Made by a program: the position numbers and the translations under genes | Part shown: positions 1 through 6,596 of the stretch, in pieces | Numbering within the stretch: the stretch's first letter is position 1 | Layout of the letters: every line of letters starts with the position of its first letter | DNA from: an uncultured Haemophilus sp. | GTDB lineage: Bacteria > Pseudomonadota > Gammaproteobacteria > Enterobacterales > Pasteurellaceae | Reading direction: 5' to 3' | Assembly (NCBI GenBank): GCA_902481695.1 | Contig: CABSXY010000035.1 | Location: 1-12,603, forward strand | DNA: 12,603 bases | The notes under the pieces: generated by a model | Databases searched by the model: none | Seen by the model: the letters and a program-made list of their open reading frames with translations, nothing else | What the model was told of the DNA's origin: nothing

Positions 1-530
1 TCGCATTCCGCGCCGTTAATAATTAAGAGTTTAACTTTCTTTTCAGCCGATTGGATTTTGGCGGCAGTTGGGAATACCGCACCACCTAAGCCAGCAACCC
101 CTGCTTGATAAATACGATCAATGAGTTGTTCGACAGGTTGTGTGAAAAATTCTTCAAGTGGAAATTGCTCACGCCATTTATCCAAGCCATCCGCTTGAAT
201 ATGAATCATATCCTCGCTTAAACCAGAAGGATGCGGTGCGACGTGTTTTCCGATACATATTACGGTACCAGAAGTTGGGGCATGAACAGGTAAGGTTCTT
301 AAGCCATCACCTTGTGTTAAAGGTTGGCCTTTAAGGACATAATCGCCTTCTTTAACTAATACATTTCCTGCAGTGCCGGCATGTTGTTTAATCGGCACAT
401 AAAAATCATGAGCAAGTTCTGATTGCTGAATAGGGGATTGGTTTGATTGAGATTTCATTTCAGGTGGATGAATCCCGCCTTTAAAATCCCAAATTTTGCC
501 GGAGTTAAATCTTGTTAATACATCAGTCAT
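1..530 (-). CDS. rsxC: RsxC/RnfC, electron transport complex subunit C (N-terminal 176 residues, cut by window edge)
   Basis: This is the NADH-side peripheral subunit of the Rsx/Rnf membrane complex, which couples NADH and ferredoxin-type electron transfer to ion translocation and, in E. coli, helps keep SoxR reduced. Translation from the ATG at 530 gives MTDVLTRFNSGKIWDFKGGI, the typical RnfC start. A biotinyl-like/barrel-sandwich region follows, with HAPTSGT at about residues 83-89. The complex-I 51-kDa-like nucleotide-binding motif GLGGAVFPTAAK lies at 147-158, and the window ends at LLIINGAEC. The ferredoxin-like [4Fe-4S] motifs and the variable C-terminal repeats lie outside the window. 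The start codon overlaps the end of rsxB by 8 bases, which implies translational coupling within one operon. The family and the truncation by the window edge are certain. Confidence 0.96.
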   Translation of the reverse strand, partial: MTDVLTRFNSGKIWDFKGGIHPPEMKSQSNQSPIQQSELAHDFYVPIKQHAGTAGNVLVKEGDYVLKGQPLTQGDGLRTLPVHAPTSGTVICIGKHVAPHPSGLSEDMIHIQADGLDKWREQFPLEEFFTQPVEQLIDRIYQAGVAGLGGAVFPTAAKIQSAEKKVKLLIINGAEC

Positions 531-1116
531 TTGATTCCGACTCCCCAACCACTAATTTTTTCTCGATTTCTGTGGTATTTACGACTGGAATGACTAATTT
601 AGGATCAAACTTCCAGTTCCAATTATCAATATCTTTTTTCACTTTAATCATGGAAATACAATCTGTCGGACAAGGTGCTACGCAAAGTTCACAGCCCGTA
701 CAGAGATCAGGAATAATAGTATGCATGGCTTTGTTTGTACCAATAATGGCATCAACGGGGCAGGCTTGAATGCATTTGGTACAGCCAATACACATATTTT
801 CATCAATAAAAGCAACCATTTCTTCAGGTTCAGCGACATCATCCATTGCTGGGACATCAACGCCCATGATTTCGGCAATTTTTACTACCGTCGGACGACC
901 ACCTGGCACGCATTTTGTGATAACGTCACCATTGGCAATCGCTTCGGCATAAGGCTTGCAACCAGGATAGCCGCATTGCCCACATTGGCTTTGCGGTAAG
1001 ATGGCATCAATTTTTTCGACGATAGGATCAGCTTCAACTTTTAATTTAATCGAAGCAAAGCCTAAAATCGCGCCAAAAATTAAAGCGAGAACGGTTACTG
1101 AAATTAAGATAAACAT
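523..1116 (-). CDS. rsxB: RsxB/RnfB, iron-sulfur electron transport subunit B
   Basis: This is the multi-cluster ferredoxin subunit of the Rsx/Rnf complex, anchored to the cytoplasmic face of the inner membrane. The 197-residue product has an N-terminal membrane helix (about residues 2-22). Next is the 4Fe-4S domain with Cys45, Cys48, Cys53 and Cys69 (QCGQCGYPGC). Two ferredoxin motifs follow, Cys109/112/115/119 (CIGCTKCIQACP) and Cys139/142/145/149 (CTGCELCVAPCP). All expected cluster ligands are present. No good Shine-Dalgarno lies close to the ATG. Instead the ATG shares its A with the stop codon of a 24-codon frame immediately upstream (TAATG), so initiation is probably coupled to translation of that frame. 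At its 3' end it overlaps rsxC by 8 bases. Confidence 0.97.
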   Translation of the reverse strand: MFILISVTVLALIFGAILGFASIKLKVEADPIVEKIDAILPQSQCGQCGYPGCKPYAEAIANGDVITKCVPGGRPTVVKIAEIMGVDVPAMDDVAEPEEMVAFIDENMCIGCTKCIQACPVDAIIGTNKAMHTIIPDLCTGCELCVAPCPTDCISMIKVKKDIDNWNWKFDPKLVIPVVNTTEIEKKLVVGESESND

Positions 1117-1190
1117 TATTTTTTAGTGTTATTCCAAAATAATCCGAGAAAAATCACTGTCACAGTAATAAACATTAAGAGATAAATCAT
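1116..1190 (-). CDS. Putative 24-residue single-span membrane microprotein between rsxA and rsxB
   Basis: A short frame fills the gap between rsxA and rsxB exactly. Its ATG (1190-1188) overlaps the rsxA TGA stop as ATGA, and its TAA (1118-1116) overlaps the rsxB ATG as TAATG. The peptide starts MIYLLMFITV, continues through a hydrophobic stretch to about residue 19, and ends WNNTKK. It is therefore one predicted membrane helix with a short polar, positively charged tail. No independent ribosome site is seen, so translation would be coupled from rsxA and would feed rsxB. I do not recognise a named family. By analogy with small subunits such as CydX or KdpF it could be an accessory of the Rsx complex, which is inference. 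A non-coding spacer with chance overlaps is the alternative. Confidence 0.6.
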   Translation of the reverse strand: MIYLLMFITVTVIFLGLFWNNTKK

Positions 1191-1765
1191 TTTACTAATC
1201 CGGCGAAGCCCATAAAGGCGAGAGACATCAAACCGGCCGTAATTAACGCAATAGACGAGCCACGAAACGTAATGGGTACATCTGCAGCGACTAAACGTTC
1301 ACGTAAGGCGGCAAATAAAACTAAAACTAAACCGAAACCTAAAGACGCACCAAAACCATAAATGACGGATTCTGTTAAATTGTGTGCCAAATTAACGTTT
1401 AATAATGCCACACCGAGTACGGCACAGTTTGTGGTAATCAGCGGTAAGAAAATCCCTAATAAGCGATAAAGTGATGGGCTTGTTTTATTGATTACCATTT
1501 CGGTAAATTGAACCACAACGGCAATCACCAAAATGAAAACTAAAGTGCGCAAAAATGTAGCATTTAGCGGCATTAAAATATAATTATCGACTAAATAAGA
1601 ACACAGTGACGCTACGGTTAATACGAATGTCGTAGCAAGTCCCATACCAATCGCCGTTTCAATCTTTTTGGATACGCCCATAAATGGACAAAGTCCTAAA
1701 AATTTGACCAAAACAAAGTTATTGATTAATGCGGTGCTGATAATGAGTAGAATGTAATGTGTCAT
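1187..1765 (-). CDS. rsxA: RsxA/RnfA, integral membrane electron transport subunit A
   Basis: This is a polytopic inner-membrane subunit of the Rsx/Rnf complex, homologous to NqrE of the Na+-translocating NADH:quinone reductase. The 192 residues begin MTHYILLIISTALINNFVLV and form about six hydrophobic helices. Two conserved cysteines are visible, Cys26 in LGLCPF and Cys114 in TTNCAVLG. In this family they contribute to an intramembrane iron-sulfur centre shared with the RsxE/NqrD partner (family knowledge). It is the first gene of the operon seen here. A sigma70-like promoter lies 32 bases upstream of the ATG, and the stop codon overlaps the start of a 24-codon membrane frame. The length matches the family. 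Confidence 0.97.
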   Translation of the reverse strand: MTHYILLIISTALINNFVLVKFLGLCPFMGVSKKIETAIGMGLATTFVLTVASLCSYLVDNYILMPLNATFLRTLVFILVIAVVVQFTEMVINKTSPSLYRLLGIFLPLITTNCAVLGVALLNVNLAHNLTESVIYGFGASLGFGLVLVLFAALRERLVAADVPITFRGSSIALITAGLMSLAFMGFAGLVK

Positions 1766-1796
1766 TGCGTCTAAATTTATTTTACATAAGTGGCGT

Positions 1797-1825
1797 ATTA
1801 TCTCTATTTATCGCACTGAGAACAA
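1797..1825 (-). promoter_or_regulatory. Predicted sigma70 promoter of the rsx operon
   Basis: Read on the minus strand, a -35 box TTGTTC (1825-1820) and a -10 box GATAAT (1802-1797) are separated by exactly 17 bases. Transcription would start near 1790, giving a leader of about 25 bases before the rsxA ATG at 1765. No FNR- or SoxR-type operator was recognised around it. The match is by eye and has not been tested. Confidence 0.5.
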
Positions 1826-1866
1826 TAAAAAATTTGGGGTAGTGCGGTCAGTTTTTCCTTTGTTTT

Positions 1867-4020
1867 TTATTTGGTAATCGATTCTTTCTGACTATGTTGG
1901 AAATAGCGATATAGCTGCGGTAGCAACTGAGAAATCAAATTAAGCTGCTGATATGGTAACGCAAAAGCCATATCTGCTTTGGTTTGATTTTCATCCAACT
2001 GAATTTCTTTTAGGCTTTGCTCGATATTACCTTGTAGTTTGGCGAAGATTTCAGGACGAAGCTTTTCAATATTTTCCAGCGTATATAAAACCTTTTTCGC
2101 GACAGGATAAAAGTCTGCTAAAAATTCTGTAGTTTGCTGTAACTGTGTCATTTTATAGCGATATGCCCCTAAAGCAGAAATATAACTCAACAGAGAATAA
2201 TTCATTTTTAATAAGTCAAAACCTTCCTGCAAATAAGCTTGATATTTCTTCGGCTCATTATTCATATTGGAAAGCGTTGTACTCAGTGCTGCTGCATATT
2301 GATGCGCATTACGGCGTGCAATACGGTATTTCAAATCATCGCTTTTACCAAATTGTAGCTGGCTGATGATGTGCAATAAATATTGTGCATCACTTTGAAT
2401 CGCTTGACGGCTCACTTTATCGAGTTGCAGATATTTCCAATCCGGCCATAAATAAGAAACGGCAAACCATGCAATGGCTGAACCTAATACGGTATCAATC
2501 AGGCGAGGGAAGAGTGCTGATTGTGTGTCAAATCCCATTACATCGAAACTGATCAATACTTGCAAGGTAATAAAGAACGTGGAGAAACTGTAATTATTAC
2601 TACGGAAAAAGAAAAAGAGCGTACTGGTCACCACCATTAAGCCAAGTTTCATCTCTAATGTTGGATTGAGATATGGCAATAAGGAGCCAATAATTACCCC
2701 TAAAATCGTACCAATAATACGCTGGCGTAACCGCACTTTGGTTGCGGAATAGTTTGGTTGACAAACAAAGACCGCGGTAAGCAAAATCCAGTAACCCAAA
2801 TTAAATTGGAAAAATTCAACAATAGCGCAACACAAAAACACCACGATAGACAAACGCACGGCATGACGGAAAAGTGGTGACTCAAAGGTGAAATTACTTC
2901 CAATAACAGACAGAATATTTTTTAATCCTGTAATTTGTTCAGTATGGATCTGTACAGTTTGCTCATTTTCACTGGTTTCTTGCTCAAGCTGACGTAGCTG
3001 CCAGTTAATGCTTTGCAGGTTATCAATAAGTGTTTGCAGGGCTAGTAAAACATTGTTTTGATTGGTATGTTCTTTGCTATAAAGCTCAAGAGATTGAATT
3101 GTGCCCATTAACGCTTTTTCTACGCGAATATTATAGTGATAAGGCGTATTTTGACGCAGACAAGCCGTAATATCATGACAGGCTTGCGCTTGTAATTCGA
3201 GTAAGCGCTGAATGCGGAAAATTAAATCTGTATTTTTGAGTTGTTCCGCAATTTGTCGATAATCAAAATGTGTTGAATTTGCACGCTCATGAATGACTTG
3301 CGCAGCAAAATAATAGCGGATCATGCGTTGTGTGCGAACATGGCGATGTTGTCCACGTATACGATAGAAAAGTGCTGTTCTGGCTTGATTGAAAGCCTCC
3401 ACCACATTGGTGTTTTTCATCGCAAAATTAAGATGTTTTTTCTCGATTTCATCAATTTCATCAGGATCAAAAAATTCTGATTTGGCATCTAAATAATTAC
3501 CTAATGCACAAAAAGCTTTCGCGACACTTTCTTGGACAGGACGGTTTGGGAAAAAGAGATAGACGATGATGGTCACAATACTGTAGAGCAAAGTACCTAA
3601 TAAAATCATCACAGGATTGATAAACCAGCTTGCAGAATTTCCCGGTATATAAGTGAGGGTGGTATAAATGGCGACCACCAGCGTACCAAACGCAATGGTA
3701 CGATAACGTTCCCCCACGGCACCAACCATCGTAAATAAAAAGGTGATGATGGTCATCAACAATACGTATTGAATGGGTTTACCAATATTGAGTTGAACGA
3801 TAAAGGTTGAAATAGAAAAGGCAATTAATGTGTAAAAAATATTTTTTAATCGTCCGGTAAGACGATTATCTAAATCCACTAAACCGCCTGCAATAATACC
3901 CAAAATTAACGGCATGGATTGCGTGGAAATATCAAAAAACCAGACGCCAAACGCTGCGATATTCACTGCAATAAAAATAGGTATTGAAGCGATTACTTTT
4001 GCATTAAGCCATTGATTCAT
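1867..4020 (-). CDS. yccS: FUSC/YccS-family integral membrane protein
   Basis: This inner-membrane protein belongs to the FUSC (fusaric-acid-resistance-like) superfamily, YccS/YhfK branch. The function of YccS is not established; relatives are aromatic acid or drug efflux components. The 717-residue length matches E. coli YccS. The architecture is a hydrophobic N-terminal bundle (about residues 8-155), a soluble helical central region (about 160-380), a second membrane bundle (about 390-525) and a helical C-terminal domain. The second bundle opens with the family signature CQPNYSATKVRLRQRIIGT. AAGGA lies just upstream of the ATG. It sits downstream of the secreted UPF0319 protein gene but behind that gene's terminator. 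An AT-rich TATAAA at about 4043-4048 on the minus strand could be its own -10, with only a poor -35. One exact uptake sequence lies inside it. Confidence 0.92.
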   Translation of the reverse strand: MNQWLNAKVIASIPIFIAVNIAAFGVWFFDISTQSMPLILGIIAGGLVDLDNRLTGRLKNIFYTLIAFSISTFIVQLNIGKPIQYVLLMTIITFLFTMVGAVGERYRTIAFGTLVVAIYTTLTYIPGNSASWFINPVMILLGTLLYSIVTIIVYLFFPNRPVQESVAKAFCALGNYLDAKSEFFDPDEIDEIEKKHLNFAMKNTNVVEAFNQARTALFYRIRGQHRHVRTQRMIRYYFAAQVIHERANSTHFDYRQIAEQLKNTDLIFRIQRLLELQAQACHDITACLRQNTPYHYNIRVEKALMGTIQSLELYSKEHTNQNNVLLALQTLIDNLQSINWQLRQLEQETSENEQTVQIHTEQITGLKNILSVIGSNFTFESPLFRHAVRLSIVVFLCCAIVEFFQFNLGYWILLTAVFVCQPNYSATKVRLRQRIIGTILGVIIGSLLPYLNPTLEMKLGLMVVTSTLFFFFRSNNYSFSTFFITLQVLISFDVMGFDTQSALFPRLIDTVLGSAIAWFAVSYLWPDWKYLQLDKVSRQAIQSDAQYLLHIISQLQFGKSDDLKYRIARRNAHQYAAALSTTLSNMNNEPKKYQAYLQEGFDLLKMNYSLLSYISALGAYRYKMTQLQQTTEFLADFYPVAKKVLYTLENIEKLRPEIFAKLQGNIEQSLKEIQLDENQTKADMAFALPYQQLNLISQLLPQLYRYFQHSQKESITK
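2730..2738 (-). repeat. DNA uptake signal sequence inside yccS
   Basis: An exact 9-base core AAGTGCGGT is read on the minus strand (ACCGCACTT on plus). Such copies are bound during natural competence in Haemophilus-type Pasteurellaceae. It lies within a coding region. Confidence 0.9.
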
Positions 4021-4062
4021 GTTGATATCCTTGCTTATTATTTTATAACTAAAAAATGGATG

Positions 4063-4090
4063 ATAAAAAAGTGAGCGGGAAGGCTCACTT
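4063..4090 (-). terminator. Rho-independent terminator of the UPF0319 protein gene
   Basis: AAGTGAGC (4069-4076) and GCTCACTT (4083-4090) form a perfect 8-bp stem around a 6-base loop. On the minus strand a run of six T follows (4070-4065, partly within the stem), ending in ATCATC. It lies 27 bases past the stop codon of the 4118-4774 gene and upstream of yccS, so it should isolate the two minus-strand genes. Confidence 0.8.
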
Positions 4091-4098
4091 CTTTATCA

Positions 4099-4107
4099 AA
4101 GTGCGGT
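4099..4107 (+). repeat. DNA uptake signal sequence between two genes
   Basis: An exact AAGTGCGGT is followed by TAAAAAAC, the AT-rich downstream flank typical of the Haemophilus uptake motif. It lies between the UPF0319 protein stop codon and its terminator hairpin. Confidence 0.92.
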
Positions 4108-4117
4108 TAAAAAACGA

Positions 4118-4774
4118 TTATTTTTGTTTTTTTGCCCAGTTTAAGAAACGAGTTTGGGTTTCTTTATCTGCTTGTTGGAACCAGTATTGTAATTGTTGTT
4201 CAGCAACGTTTTCACCTTGCACAACGACTTTGCCTTTCGCTGCTTTTCCTGATGCAGCAGGCATCATACCTGCTGTAGGTGCCGCTAAAGCTGAAACCGC
4301 TGCGGGTGCGTTAGATGCATTATACTCAGCAAGATCATTCACAATATTCGCTGATGGGAATAAACCTTCTTGTTTTAAGGTATCCACTTTAGCATCAATC
4401 ACATTACCTGATTTTGTTTTAACGGTAATTTGTGGTTGTGCATTAAATTTTTCGCCATCTTCTTGCGAACGAATTTTTTCTGCAGATACGATAACATCAT
4501 CAGCCGAACCTTTGAAGGTCACAATAATAGGATTAGACTCAAAAAGTCCTTGGCTAGAACCAGTACCGACGATCTCACCTAAACGTACTACAACTTGTTG
4601 TGTTTGGTCAGCTTCAGCATTGAATGATTTTTTTTCTTTTAGAAGGGATTTGCTGGCTTTTTGGCCGTTGATTGCAAGAAACTCAAGGTTGGATGAGGTT
4701 GTGACCGTACCGGCTAAACTGCTCGCACTGACTGCAAAGGCAACAACACCTAAAGCAAACTGACATAATTTCAT
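4118..4774 (-). CDS. UPF0319 (DUF2057, YccT/CsgI-like) secreted protein
   Basis: This is a predicted periplasmic protein of the DUF2057/UPF0319 family. The 218 residues start with a signal peptide: MKLCQ, a hydrophobic core FALGVVAFAVSA, and a likely cleavage after SSLA (residue 21). The mature start GTVTTSSNLEFLAINGQ is typical of the family. An Ala/Pro-rich linker (about 152-177) precedes a charged C-terminal segment containing QLQYWFQQADKETQTRF. The E. coli relative YccT (CsgI) has been reported to restrain curli subunit polymerisation. Curli genes are not known to me in Haemophilus and none are here, so the role is open. AAGGAG precedes the ATG with good spacing. It is divergent from acylphosphatase; E. 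coli also keeps yccT, yccS and the acylphosphatase gene yccX in one neighbourhood. Confidence 0.88.
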   Translation of the reverse strand: MKLCQFALGVVAFAVSASSLAGTVTTSSNLEFLAINGQKASKSLLKEKKSFNAEADQTQQVVVRLGEIVGTGSSQGLFESNPIIVTFKGSADDVIVSAEKIRSQEDGEKFNAQPQITVKTKSGNVIDAKVDTLKQEGLFPSANIVNDLAEYNASNAPAAVSALAAPTAGMMPAASGKAAKGKVVVQGENVAEQQLQYWFQQADKETQTRFLNWAKKQK

Positions 4775-4849
4775 AATTACTCCTTTTATTTTTTGAATGA
4801 AATTAGATGGTTGTAATGCTATGCTAAATTTTAAAAAATGGGAATAGGA

Positions 4850-4858
4850 AAGTGCGGT
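4850..4858 (+). repeat. DNA uptake signal sequence upstream of acylphosphatase
   Basis: An exact AAGTGCGGT is followed by TAATTTTTAAAA, a good match to the extended Haemophilus uptake motif with its AT-rich tail. It lies in the divergent intergenic region, 37 bases before the acylphosphatase ATG. Confidence 0.93.
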
Positions 4859-4895
4859 TAATTTTTAAAAAGTTTTTGTAACAAAGGAGCAAATC

Positions 4896-5165
4896 ATGGC
4901 AAAACGATTTGTCGTATATGGTCGAGTTCAAGGTGTCGGGTTTCGCTATTTTACGTGGAAAGAAGCAGAGAAAATTGGAATTAAAGGCACGGTAAGAAAT
5001 TGTGTAGATGGCAGTGTGGAAATTATTGCCGAAGGCAACGATGACCAACTGCAACACTTTTATGATTGGTTAAAAGTCGGGCCAAGAACTGCAAGTGTTG
5101 AACGGGTCTTAGTCGATAATATTGAAGATAAACGGTATTCTGACTTTTCGATTATTCATCGTTAA
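4896..5165 (+). CDS. yccX: Acylphosphatase
   Basis: This small cytosolic enzyme hydrolyses the carboxyl-phosphate bond of acyl phosphates. The 89 residues fit the family length of about 90. The phosphate-binding loop GRVQGVGFR spans residues 9-17 and includes the catalytic Arg17. The second signature, GTVRNCVDGSVEI (31-43), includes catalytic Asn35. The C-terminus YSDFSIIHR is family-like. AAAGGAGC precedes the ATG with good spacing. A weak promoter-like pair, TTGTAA (4811-4816) and AAAAAT (4834-4839), is 17 bases apart upstream. The next gene, yqcC, has its own promoter after an uptake sequence, so this is probably a single-gene unit. It is also called acyP. Confidence 0.95.
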   Translation: MAKRFVVYGRVQGVGFRYFTWKEAEKIGIKGTVRNCVDGSVEIIAEGNDDQLQHFYDWLKVGPRTASVERVLVDNIEDKRYSDFSIIHR

Positions 5166-5170
5166 AACTG

Positions 5171-5179
5171 ACCGCACTT
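5171..5179 (-). repeat. DNA uptake signal sequence overlapping the yqcC promoter
   Basis: ACCGCACTT on plus is an exact uptake core on minus, continued by the extended-type flank TCAGTTTT. Its last two bases are the first two of the predicted -35 box TTTACA of the yqcC promoter. Confidence 0.93.
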
Positions 5180-5206
5180 TACAGCGTGAATTGATGCTCG
5201 TAGAAT
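5178..5206 (+). promoter_or_regulatory. Predicted sigma70 promoter of yqcC-truC
   Basis: TTTACA (5178-5183) and TAGAAT (5201-5206) are separated by 17 bases and each has a single mismatch to consensus. Transcription would start near 5213, leaving a leader of about 23 bases with AGGGG just before the yqcC ATG at 5236. Confidence 0.6.
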
Positions 5207-5235
5207 ACGCCGCTTGTTTATAAATAGGGGAAACC

Positions 5236-5556
5236 ATGCGTAATCAAACAAAACTTCATCTTCAACAATTACAACTTGCTATGCAAAAACTTGATTTATG
5301 GCAAGCCGTTCCTCCTTCACAAGAAGCCTTTTTAAGTGAAGAGCCTTTTGCTATTGATACTATGTCACCAGAAGAATGGTTGCAATGGATTTTTATTCCA
5401 AGAATGTTTGCCTTACTTGAAAGTGGCGCTGAATTACCCTCAAAAATTGCGGTGTCGCCTTATTTAGAGGAAGCGTTTAAAGAAGCAGAAGAAGATTTTT
5501 TAGTTGAATTATTAACACCGTTACGTGAATTAGAAGCCTTATTACAAAATCAATAA
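5236..5556 (+). CDS. yqcC: YqcC family protein (DUF446)
   Basis: This small, acidic, soluble helical protein of the YqcC/DUF446 family has no firmly known function. The 106 residues start MRNQTKLHLQQLQLAMQKLDLWQ. They contain the conserved block PEEWLQWIFIPRMFALLESGAELP (about 45-68) and the terminal LLTPLRELEALL segment. AGGGG sits 5 bases before the ATG. The TAA stop is followed directly by the ATG of truC with no spacer, so the two are surely co-transcribed and probably translationally coupled. The same pair is adjacent in E. coli (yqcC-truC), which suggests a link to tRNA modification, though that is association only. Confidence 0.92.
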   Translation: MRNQTKLHLQQLQLAMQKLDLWQAVPPSQEAFLSEEPFAIDTMSPEEWLQWIFIPRMFALLESGAELPSKIAVSPYLEEAFKEAEEDFLVELLTPLRELEALLQNQ

Positions 5557-6273
5557 ATGTTAGAAATTTTATATCAAGATGAATATCTTGTCGCTGTCAA
5601 TAAGCCAGCAGGCATGTTGGTGCATCGTAGTTGGCTTGATACTCACGAAACGCAATTTGTGATGCAAACCTTGCGAGATCAAATCGGGCAGCATGTTTTT
5701 CCTATTCATCGATTAGATCGCCCCACATCAGGTGTTTTGCTGTTTGCTTTAAATAGTGAAATGGCGAATTTAATGTGTCAGCAATTTGAACAGAAAACGG
5801 TGCAAAAATCTTATTTAGCGATTGTGCGAGGGTATTTGCAAGGAAAAGGGCAGATTGATTATCCTCTTAAAATCCAATTAGATAAGATTGCAGATAAGTT
5901 CGCACAAGAAGATAAAGCCCCTCAAGAGGCGGTAACGGATTATGAAGGCTTAAACATTGTGGAAATGCCTTATGCGGTAGGGCGTTATCAAACCACGAGA
6001 TATTCATTAGTGAAGCTAATTCCCCAAACAGGCAGAAAACATCAGTTACGACGTCACATGAAACATATCTTTCATCCTATTTTAGGGGATACACAATATG
6101 GTGATTTGCATCAAAATCGTGCATTGACGGAACATTCAGGCTGTCAGCGTTTATTTTTACATGCCGATACACTTATTTTTGAGCATCCTATCCATTCAAC
6201 AAAAATTGAAATTAAAGCTAATTTAGATGAGCAATGGATGAAAGTGATGGAATTATTTAATTGGTCTATTTAA
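5557..6273 (+). CDS. truC: tRNA pseudouridine(65) synthase TruC
   Basis: This RluA-family pseudouridine synthase isomerises uridine 65 in certain tRNAs (established for E. coli TruC). The 238 residues show the N-terminal substrate-handling motif VAVNKPAGMLVH (12-23). The catalytic motif FPIHRLDRPTSGVLLFA contains active-site Asp54 in HRLDR. The C-terminal motif LIPQTGRKHQLRRHMKHI is typical of RluA enzymes. There is no N-terminal S4 domain, as expected for TruC. It starts directly at the end of yqcC. A gene for a UPF0181 protein follows 12 bases after its stop. No key residue is missing. Confidence 0.94.
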   Translation: MLEILYQDEYLVAVNKPAGMLVHRSWLDTHETQFVMQTLRDQIGQHVFPIHRLDRPTSGVLLFALNSEMANLMCQQFEQKTVQKSYLAIVRGYLQGKGQIDYPLKIQLDKIADKFAQEDKAPQEAVTDYEGLNIVEMPYAVGRYQTTRYSLVKLIPQTGRKHQLRRHMKHIFHPILGDTQYGDLHQNRALTEHSGCQRLFLHADTLIFEHPIHSTKIEIKANLDEQWMKVMELFNWSI

Positions 6274-6285
6274 CGAGAAAAAATA

Positions 6286-6450
6286 ATGTTAGATATTAAT
6301 TTAACCCATGAACAACAACAAAAAGCAGTAGAACAAATTCAGGAATTAATGGCACAAGGAATTAGTAGCGGTGAAGCCATTCAAATTGTGGCAAAAGCAT
6401 TACGTGAAATTCATCAAAAAGATGAGAAAGAGACTTCCGATAATAAATAA
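6286..6450 (+). CDS. UPF0181 (YoaH-like) small protein
   Basis: A 54-codon gene runs from ATG 6286 to TAA 6450. The product starts MLDINLTHEQQQKAVEQIQE, continues LMAQGISSGEAIQIVAKALR and ends in a charged tail (HQKDEKETSDNK). This is the UPF0181 pattern, with the conserved LMAQGISSGEAI block at about residues 21-32; E. coli YoaH is the best-known member. Function is unknown. It looks like a soluble two-helix peptide. It lies 12 bases after truC, which suggests the same transcript, and from memory H. influenzae has a similar small gene next to cspD. GAGAAAAAATA precedes the ATG and is only a modest ribosome site. Confidence 0.88.
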   Translation: MLDINLTHEQQQKAVEQIQELMAQGISSGEAIQIVAKALREIHQKDEKETSDNK

Positions 6451-6532
6451 GTAAAAATTTTGTGATCAATGTATCATTTTTAAAGTTTCCTTGTTGCATA
6501 AAAAAATAAAATGTTTGAATATATTTCCAATT

Positions 6533-6572
6533 GAGGTGATAAGGCATGAGTCTTATTGTTTTTAAGTATTAA
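6533..6572 (+). CDS. Possible 8-codon leader peptide (MSLIVFKY) upstream of cspD, with its ribosome site
   Basis: GAGGTGAT (6533-6540) is an eight-base perfect complement to the 16S 3' end and sits 5 bases before ATG 6546. The frame reads MSLIVFKY and stops at TAA 6570-6572, 24 bases before the cspD ATG at 6597. The ribosome site is clearly stronger than cspD's own AGAGG (6586-6590). It may be a regulatory leader controlling cspD translation. It may equally be a chance frame in the cspD leader, since eight codons carry little statistical weight. Confidence 0.35.
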
Positions 6573-6596
6573 GGGCGAAGCCTATAGAGGTCTACT

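Noticed and set aside
678..952. Open frames on both strands overlapping rsxB (678-878 minus, 721-999 plus, 770-952 plus, 512-769 plus)
   Set aside because: They lie inside a gene with all expected Fe-S ligands and show no family resemblance or ribosome sites. They are shadow frames.
2145..3480. Short frames inside yccS (2145-2366, 2700-2903, 3289-3480)
   Set aside because: They overlap a full-length, well-conserved 717-residue membrane protein and have no coding signals of their own.
4056..4763. A 235-codon plus-strand frame antisense to the UPF0319 protein gene
   Set aside because: The minus-strand product has a signal peptide, family motifs, a ribosome site and a terminator. The plus frame is an antisense artefact of low stop frequency.
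5191..5222. A 9-codon frame (ATG CTC GTA...) before yqcC
   Set aside because: It has no ribosome site and overlaps the predicted -10 box, so it would lie mostly upstream of the transcript start.
6461..6477. CRP-like site TGTGATCAATGTATCAT upstream of cspD
   Set aside because: The left half TGTGA is good, but the right half matches TCACA at only three of five positions and no convincing promoter is placed around it.
6362..6547. A 61-codon minus-strand frame between truC and cspD
   Set aside because: It overlaps the UPF0181 gene on plus and has no recognisable features or ribosome site.
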